A stretch of 64,000 nt of DNA from Platanthera guangdongensis (Eukaryota; Streptophyta; Magnoliopsida; Asparagales; Orchidaceae), in assembly GCA_039583875.1 (NCBI GenBank), contig CM077161.1, forward strand, positions 59,463,885 through 59,527,884, read 5' to 3'. Below the pieces are notes generated by a model. That model did no database searches. It saw only the letters and a program-made list of their open reading frames with translations, and was not told where the DNA came from. The position numbers were made by a program, and so were the translations under genes. Shown in pieces: positions 58,113 to 64,000 of the stretch (within the stretch, counting starts at the first letter, position 1; each line of letters starts with the position of its first letter).

Positions 58113-58590
58113 TGACACGCCCCAAGGTCACGCCCTACCCGGGCGTGTACCTAGGGCGTGTAACCCATAGGAATGAAGCAATTGGTCTGAAACTGCATTC
58201 CGTGGAAACTTAGTGTACACGCCCGTGTCACATCCGACACGGGCGTGTTCTAGAGGCGTGTCCCCAGGTTCCGAGGAATCGCCGCAGCTCGCTCGTTTTT
58301 CCCGCTCCACCGTCGCACCGAAAGTGTCACGCCCCAGGGTCACGCCTGACCCGGGCGTGACATATGGGCGTGTACTTCAGCAATTCTGCCCGTCACCTTC
58401 AGCATTCAATTTCAGCTCAACAAAGTCACGCCGCAAAGAACACGCCCCAGGTACACGCCCTACCAGGGCTTGACTTGTGGGCGTGTACCTCAACTACTTC
58501 GTCAGAATTAAATTCCAGCACGAAAAAGTCGCGCCGAATGTGTCACGCCCCAGGGTCACGCCCGACCAGGGGGTGACAGGGGGGCGTGAC
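58113..58590. repeat. CACGCCC/GGGCGTG array in the Athila U3
   Basis: About twenty CACGCCC or GGGCGTG words, arranged as roughly 105-115-bp units that start near 58113, 58217, 58327, 58438 and 58542. Each unit pairs CACGCCC with GGGCGTG about 20-30 bp later. The array ends directly upstream of the TATA box. Confidence 0.93.
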
Positions 58591-58606
58591 CCGACCCGAA
58601 AAATTC

Positions 58607-58614
58607 TATAAATA
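58607..58614 (+). promoter_or_regulatory. LTR TATA box
   Basis: TATAAATA followed by GAGCCC, directly after the word array. Confidence 0.72.
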
Positions 58615-59736
58615 GAGCCCAACTCTAAGGGTTCAGGGACACTTTTCAGATTGAGAGGGGAGGTTCTGTCCTTTGTATTTTTGAACTTTTTTAAGCATGT
58701 CTCTCCATTTTTAGTTCTTAGATCTAGCTTTATGCTTTCCCTATATTAGTTCCTAGCTTCGTTCTGTAGTATAATGTTAATGATAGTGTAGTTTACCTTT
58801 CCATGCACTTGTAATCTCTGGTTTTCAAGCTGTATGATCCCTGTTTCCATTAATAAAAAGTGTTGTTTTCTTTTACGTTTCTGCTCTGTTTTCATTATTC
58901 TTCTTCTACTCATCCCCCCTCTTCCACCTCACCATGATTAAATAATCCTCCATGTACTCGATCTTGATGATCCGAGGTTCGAGTGATTAGGTTATGATGC
59001 TTTGAATCTTACCTTTTCTTTTTAGGGTTTAGCCTTGAATTACTCTTGATTTATCACGAGTTGGAGGTATATCATCGATATATACTCTCCACCTTTGCTT
59101 TCACTCTGGGCTAGCTGAGAGGCCGAAAGTTTGAAATGAGCACTCAAGAGTAAAGGGAGTTGTTCGCACCCCTCGAGAGAGGCAGACGTTCAAATCTCCC
59201 AGATTGGAGCAAAATCCAATAGCGGGGTTCACCGCGTAAAGCAAGTTTTAGGCCTCCGATTTAGGCGAGAGTCGGTCGGACCTTCCTAAACTCAGTTAGG
59301 CACGACCTTCGAGAGAAGCGTGTCAATATTCATGGAACCTCCACGGTCAAGTACTTTTTACCCTAATTAGCTTAGGTTTATTTATCGTATTTTTCAAACC
59401 ACTCTTGCCGAGGTGATTTCTGATCGAGTGCATTTTCCCTTCATCGTTACTAAGCTTAAGTTAATCGCTCTTTTAGCTCTCTTTATCTTTTCATGCAAGT
59501 AGCTCTCTTTCATTGCAAGTAGTTCTCTTCCTTTAGTACATTTAGCTTTCTTCTAAAAACCATATTTTTCCGTCGATAAAATAATAGATTTTGTGTGAGT
59601 AAGCTTACTCAACTGTTCCCGGATTTCAATACGACACTTGTGTCCCCTAGCTGCATTTCGATAGGTATACTTGTCTTGTTGAATTGTTAGTTTGGTTATT
59701 TTCTCCTTGCAGATATCTAAGAGACAATCAAGTTTT

Positions 59737-59754
59737 TGGCGCCGTTGCCGGGGA
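59737..59754 (+). promoter_or_regulatory. Primer binding site (tRNA-Asp)
   Basis: TGGCGCCGTTGCCGGGGA, identical to the site at 39872-39889. Confidence 0.93.
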
Positions 59755-60350
59755 GGCAACGCTCGTTGATAAATTGAAAACACGAATATATTAATTTTAT
59801 CACTTCTCTTTCTCATCCTCCTTCTTAAAATTTTTCCGCCTACTCACTTGAGTTAAATGGCTGGATTTTCTTCAAGCAAGTGTGCGTATTTTTAATTTTT
59901 CCGCCTACTCACTTGAGTTAATTGGCTGGATTTTATTCAAGCAAGTGTGCGTATTTTATTTTTCCGCCTACTCACTTGAGTTAATTGGCAGGCTTTATTT
60001 CAGTAGAGTGTGTTTACTTTCTGTAGAGTGGGTGTGTTTTAATTTTCTATCGAGTGCGTGAGTGTAGCTTTTATTTTCAGCCTACTCGCTCGGAGTTAAA
60101 TGGCTGGATTTTAATTACCGCCTACTTAATATAAACCCACATCACCAATTTTTCTACACCACCTAAGTCTCTCGAAAAGGGCAAAGTGGCTCTAAATGCC
60201 ACTATCTTGTCTAGTAACTTGCGAACCCTTCACCGGGTAGCCCTTGGGAAGTTCGGGAGTTAAAACAAAAAAATCTATTTAAAAAAAAAAATTCGAACTT
60301 CATTAGCTCTTTTATTTTCTAGTCTTTCTTCTCCTCTCTTCTTCTAGTGT
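59755..60350 (+). repeat. Athila leader with CCTACTCACTTGAGTT repeats
   Basis: Untranslated leader. CCGCCTACTCACTTGAGTTAA, then a GGCTGGATTTT segment and AAGCAAGTGTGCGTA, is repeated in tandem near 59837, 59911 and 59966. Further variants lie to about 60110 (CCTACTCGCTCGGAGTTAA). The word is related to the palindromes in R-U5 of the non-autonomous element. No gene. Confidence 0.8.
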
Positions 60351-62231
60351 ATGACCCGCGGAAGTCCGTCGGTTACTTTGGACCTGGACCACGAAATTGA
60401 GCGTACTCTTCGGAGAAGATCGCGATTTCAAGGCCCTACTACCCAAGTGCCGGTTGAGGATTCCGAGTCATTTTCTACCTTAAGAATGGCAGAACCCAAC
60501 GTGGAGGAAGCCGTGCAAAGGCCTATGTCCTATTATGCACGACCGAATCTCGAGGGTACAGAATCTAGTATAGTTCGCCCTGCAATAAATAATAATAATT
60601 TTGAACTGAAGCCTAGCATAATTCAAATGGTGCAACAGTATGTGCAATTTGACGGGCTTCAAGATGAAGACCCGAACGCACACATAGCAAGCTTTCTTGA
60701 GATTTGTGACACCTTCAAGATAAATGGTGTCACAAATGATGCTATTAGGCTAAGATTATTTCCTTTCTCTCTTAGAATTAAGGCTAAGCAGTGGCTGAAC
60801 ACCCTTCCTAAAAATAGCATAACTACTTGGACGCAATTAACTGAAAAATGTTTGGCCAAGTATTTTCCGCCTGCTAAAACTGCAAAACTTAGGAATGACA
60901 TTTCTGCCTTTGGACAAATAGACTCTGAGACCCTTTACGAAACCTGGGAAAGATTTAAAGAATTATTAAGACGATGCCCACATCACGCTCTGCCTGTATG
61001 GTTGCAGGTGCAGACGTTCTATAATGGGCTAAATCAAAGCACAAAGCAAATGATAGACGCAGCTTCTGGCGGTACTTTAAACCATAAGACCCCGGAAGTA
61101 GCTCTTGAGCTGTTTGAGGACATGGCCATGAACACTTACCAGTGGAATGTGCCTAGGACCCGCCCAAACAAACCTGCAGGTCTCTTTGAAGTGGACAACG
61201 TCTCCCAACTCGCACTGCAAGTTGAAATATTAAGCAAAAAAATTACGGAGATGACTGCTGCCTCCACCCCTCAGGTATGGGAATCTGCAACTCCTCCCGC
61301 CGAACATTTGGATTATGTAAATAATATGCCTAGAACTACTTTTAATAATTTTTCTGCTGCGAATTATCATCCTCCTGATTTTAATTTTCCGAATAGTTAT
61401 AATCCAGCGTTAAGAAATCATCCGAAATTTTCGGGGAGCAATCCATCGAATGCTGTGCGCCCGCCACCGCAAAGTGATTTTTCTCCACCACCACCTTCTC
61501 AAAGTTTTCCAAAACCTCCAAATTTGGCGGAAATGTTTTCAAAATACATGAATGCTAATGATGCTACGATTAGAACCTTAACCGGAAGTGTTAAAAATTT
61601 AGAAAATCAGGTAGGACAGCTCGCTAAAATGATTTCTGAGCGACCCGTAGGGTCTCTTCCTTCCAATACCGAGCCCAACCCGAGAGAGCAAGCGAAAGCT
61701 ATAACTCTTCGGAGTGGGAAGAAAGTTCCCGGTACGATAAGTGAAGAGCCCGAGGCAATCTCCGCTTCCGCTTTAAAAAATCAAACCTTCGTTCCCGTTT
61801 TAAAAATTCCACCCTCTGCCGAAGAAATTATCACTCCTATTTTAGAAAAACAACTCACTCCACCACCCACCTTTAAAAATAATCCATCCCCGCCATACCC
61901 TTCCGAACTTAATAAACAACGACAGGATGATCAATACACCCATTTTTTAGAAATGTTTAAACAAATCCACATAAATCTGCCTTTCCACGAAGCCATATCC
62001 CAGATGCATAAGTACGCAAAATACCTTAAGGACCTCCTAACCAACAAGAAGAAGTTAGAGAACCTTTCTCATGTCACGTTAAATGCCGAGTGCTCGGCGG
62101 TTTTGACAAACGGATTACCAAAGAAAATCAGTGACCCGGGTAGTTTCTCTATCCCGTGTGTCTTTGGTGATCTCTTTGTCAAACACGCTTTAGCCGACTT
62201 AGGTGCGAGTATTAATCTTATGCCCCTCTAG
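60351..62231 (+). CDS. Athila gag with start of protease
   Basis: An open frame of 626 codons. The Gag capsid region is clear: DEDPNAHIASFLEICDTF, NDAIRLRLFPFSLRIKAKQW and ITTWTQLTEKCLAKYFPP. A Pro/Asn/Ser-rich middle follows (residues ~325-400), then REQAKAITLRSGKKV, a motif typical of Athila Gag. The C-terminal ~60 residues enter the aspartic protease (KHALADLGASINLMPL, an Asp-Leu-Gly active site). The frame then stops at a TAG (62229-62231) inside the protease. The ATG at 60351 follows a TC-rich leader; MTRGSP is a plausible start. The protease stop is probably a mutation, as the same frame continues directly. Confidence 0.9.
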   Translation: MTRGSPSVTLDLDHEIERTLRRRSRFQGPTTQVPVEDSESFSTLRMAEPNVEEAVQRPMSYYARPNLEGTESSIVRPAINNNNFELKPSIIQMVQQYVQFDGLQDEDPNAHIASFLEICDTFKINGVTNDAIRLRLFPFSLRIKAKQWLNTLPKNSITTWTQLTEKCLAKYFPPAKTAKLRNDISAFGQIDSETLYETWERFKELLRRCPHHALPVWLQVQTFYNGLNQSTKQMIDAASGGTLNHKTPEVALELFEDMAMNTYQWNVPRTRPNKPAGLFEVDNVSQLALQVEILSKKITEMTAASTPQVWESATPPAEHLDYVNNMPRTTFNNFSAANYHPPDFNFPNSYNPALRNHPKFSGSNPSNAVRPPPQSDFSPPPPSQSFPKPPNLAEMFSKYMNANDATIRTLTGSVKNLENQVGQLAKMISERPVGSLPSNTEPNPREQAKAITLRSGKKVPGTISEEPEAISASALKNQTFVPVLKIPPSAEEIITPILEKQLTPPPTFKNNPSPPYPSELNKQRQDDQYTHFLEMFKQIHINLPFHEAISQMHKYAKYLKDLLTNKKKLENLSHVTLNAECSAVLTNGLPKKISDPGSFSIPCVFGDLFVKHALADLGASINLMPL

Positions 62232-64000
62232 TTGTTTAAAAAGTTAGGAATTGGTAGTCTCAACCCCACACACATGAGTATCCAGCTCGCCGATAGATCA
62301 GTCAAATACCTGTTAGGAATAGTCGAGGACGTCCTAGTCAAAGTTGACAAGTTCATCTTCCCGGTGGACTTTGTCATTTTGGACATCGAAGAAGACGTCG
62401 AGGTTCCCCTGATCCTTGGCCGACCCTTCCTTGCCACCTCCCGAGCTATCATTGACGTAAGCAATGGTAAGCACTTCCTTCGAGTGGGTGACGATGAGAT
62501 AACTTTCTCTATCACCCCCTCGATGAAGAACACACTAGCTAATGATGACTCCTGTTTTTTCATGGATACCGTAAGTGAAGAATCCTTCTCTCACACCTCT
62601 GATTTTGAAGAAGAATTTTCCAATTTTTGTTCCTCTCCTACTCCTCCAACTGAATCTCTACACGTAAGTGAAGAATCCTCCACTCGCCTTTCTGATTTTG
62701 AAAAAGAATTTTTTGATTTCTGTTCCTCCTCTACTTTTCCAACTGAATCGCTGCACGAAGCCGCCATGGCCGCTAGCAACACCCCTTTTAATTTTACATA
62801 TAAAAAGTGTACGAGGACATAGTTTTTGAACAAGAACAAATTTCCAAAACCTCGTATGATGACCCCCTACCTTGGAACTGAAAGAACTACCAGAGCACCT
62901 TCGATACGCTTTCTTAGAAAAGGACTCCAAGCTGCCTGTCATAATTTCGCCTACCTCACGGATGCACAAAAGGATAAACTTCTTTCAATTTTACAAAAGC
63001 ATCGCCAAGCTATTGCTTGGCAGATATCTGATATCCAGGGCATAAGCCCATCTTTCTGCACTCATAAAATCTTAATGGAAGATAATTCGCGTAACTCTAT
63101 ACAACCTCAGCGTCGTATAAACCCAAACATGAAAGATGTAGTTAAGGGCGAGGTTATGAAATTGTTAGACGCAGGAATTATCTATCCTATATCCGACAGT
63201 AAGTGGGTTAGCCCAGTACAGGTAGGACCAAAGAAGGGAGGGATAACGGTAGTAAGTAATGAAAATAATGAATTAATCCCGACTCGGACGGTGATCGGAT
63301 GGCGAATGTGTATAGATTACCATAAGTTGAACGACGCCACCCGCAAGGATCACTTCCCCTTGCCGTTCATTGATCAGATTTTAGAACGACTTTCCGGACA
63401 TAGCTTTTATTGTTTTCTCGATGGCCTCTTGGGGTATCTTCAAATCCCCATCTCCCCCGAGGACCAGGAGAAAACTACGTTTACTTGTCCCTTCGGCACC
63501 TTCGCCTAATGAAGAATGTCGTTTGGATTGTGCAATGCGCCAGCTACATTCCAACGATGTATGCTCGCCATCTTTGACAAGTACGTAGAAAGCATTATGG
63601 AAGTTTTCATGGATGATTTCTCCGTGTTCGGGAATTCCTTCGATAGTTGTTAGAGAACCTTGAAAAAGTCTTAGAGCGATGCGAAGAAACTAACCTCGCC
63701 TTAAATTGGGAAAAATGTCATTTTATGGTGAGGTAAGGGTTAGTTTTGGGACATAAAATTTCTGAAAGGGGTATTGAAGTAGACGTTGCGAAAATAGAAG
63801 TTATCGAGAAGCTGCCGCCACCTACGAACATAAAATCTATAAGAAGTTTCCTGGGTCATGCGGGTTTCTACCGCCGCTTCATAAAGGACTTTTCCAAAAT
63901 CACCAAGCCCCTTACCCATCTCTTAGAAAAAGATGACCCATTCATCTTTGATGACGTCTGCCTAGCTGCCTTCAATTTAATAAAAGAAAAATTAGTTAAT
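62232..64000 (+). pseudogene. Athila protease end and reverse transcriptase, partial
   Basis: Continues the gag frame after the TAG: PTHMSIQLADRSVKYLLG and VPLILGRPFLATSRAIIDV complete the protease. A Ser/Phe/Glu-rich linker ends at a TAG (62820-62822). RT then has ISPSFCTHKILMED, WRMCIDYHKLNDATRKDHFP and TTFTCPFGTFA, followed by two adjacent stops (TAA TGA at 63507-63512). After them the same frame gives RMSFGLCNAPATFQ and the catalytic FMDD at 63606-63617. A TAG (63651) and frameshift follow, then IRSFLGHAGFYRRFIKDFSK to the window edge. Confidence 0.93.

Larger units (their letters stand above)
57948..59730 (+). repeat. 5' LTR of the Athila element
   Basis: 1,783 bp, TGATAATACGG...GAGACAATCA. 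The start is inferred from the break with SIRE gag and the TG; the end is fixed by the PBS. The CACGCCC array is at 58113-58590 and the TATA box at 58607. The block at 59100-59360 (GAGAGAGGC, CAATAGCGGGGTTC, GGAACCTCCACGG) matches the non-autonomous element. Confidence 0.85.
57948..64000 (+). mobile_element. Athila-type gypsy element, right end outside window
   Basis: Begins with an LTR (57948-59730), then a tRNA-Asp PBS, leader, long gag, protease and RT. The Gag sequence and PBS are typical of Athila. The element interrupts the SIRE gag at 57948; the likely TSD is AGCTT (57943-57947), but its partner is not visible. Gag is intact for about 626 codons; pol has several stops. Confidence 0.92.

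Overview
The window is plant nuclear DNA made almost entirely of nested LTR retrotransposons. I see no host gene, tRNA, rRNA or CRISPR array. The kingdom call rests on the element lineages: Ty3/gypsy Tekay-type chromoviruses with a chromodomain, Athila-type gypsy elements primed by tRNA-Asp, Ty1/copia elements including a SIRE/Maximus-type one with an extra 3' ORF, and PBSs for initiator tRNA-Met. It looks like repeat-rich heterochromatin. A eudicot is likely, but the species cannot be told from this sequence.

Layout. 1-3301: 5' half of a young copia element on the minus strand, with an uninterrupted gag-protease frame and a 1.97-kb LTR. 3302-3728 plus 11244-11990: a hairpin-word array, split by a minus-strand Tekay-like element (3729-11243, TSD GTAAG) that has lost nearly all its interior. 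11995-14281: decayed copia RT (plus) and gypsy RNase H/integrase (minus). 14282-14781: 500-N gap. 14782-21419: decayed but nearly full-length chromovirus (plus), its 5' LTR cut by the gap. 21420-22353 and 34341-34990: two parts of one minus-strand gypsy element, split by an 11.98-kb Tekay element (22354-34335, TSD ACTAC). 35246-37067: SIRE-like LTR. 37160-45199: an 8.04-kb LTR element with TSD AATAC, a tRNA-Asp PBS and no coding capacity. 45205-48258: gypsy fragments. 48259-57947: SIRE-type copia (minus) with a long extra 3' ORF. 57948-64000: Athila element (plus) that interrupts the SIRE gag and runs off the window.

The elements share no pathway. Each encodes or once encoded its own Gag, protease, reverse transcriptase, RNase H and integrase. 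Most coding frames are broken, often by stops that fit C-to-T change (CAG to TAG, TGG to TAG), as expected of methylated DNA. Exceptions are the copia gag at the left edge and the long Athila gag frame at the right.

The main unexplained structure is a set of short, mostly self-complementary and CpG-centred words. They are ACTCGAGT, TTCGWCGAA, GGCGTTGAG/CTCAACGCC, CACGCCC/GGGCGTG and CCTACTCA-TT-TGAGTAGG. They occur many times in arrays, usually just upstream of the LTR TATA box. The same word appears in elements of different superfamilies. In the SIRE element one word also fills the Gag-protease linker and the spacer before the extra ORF.
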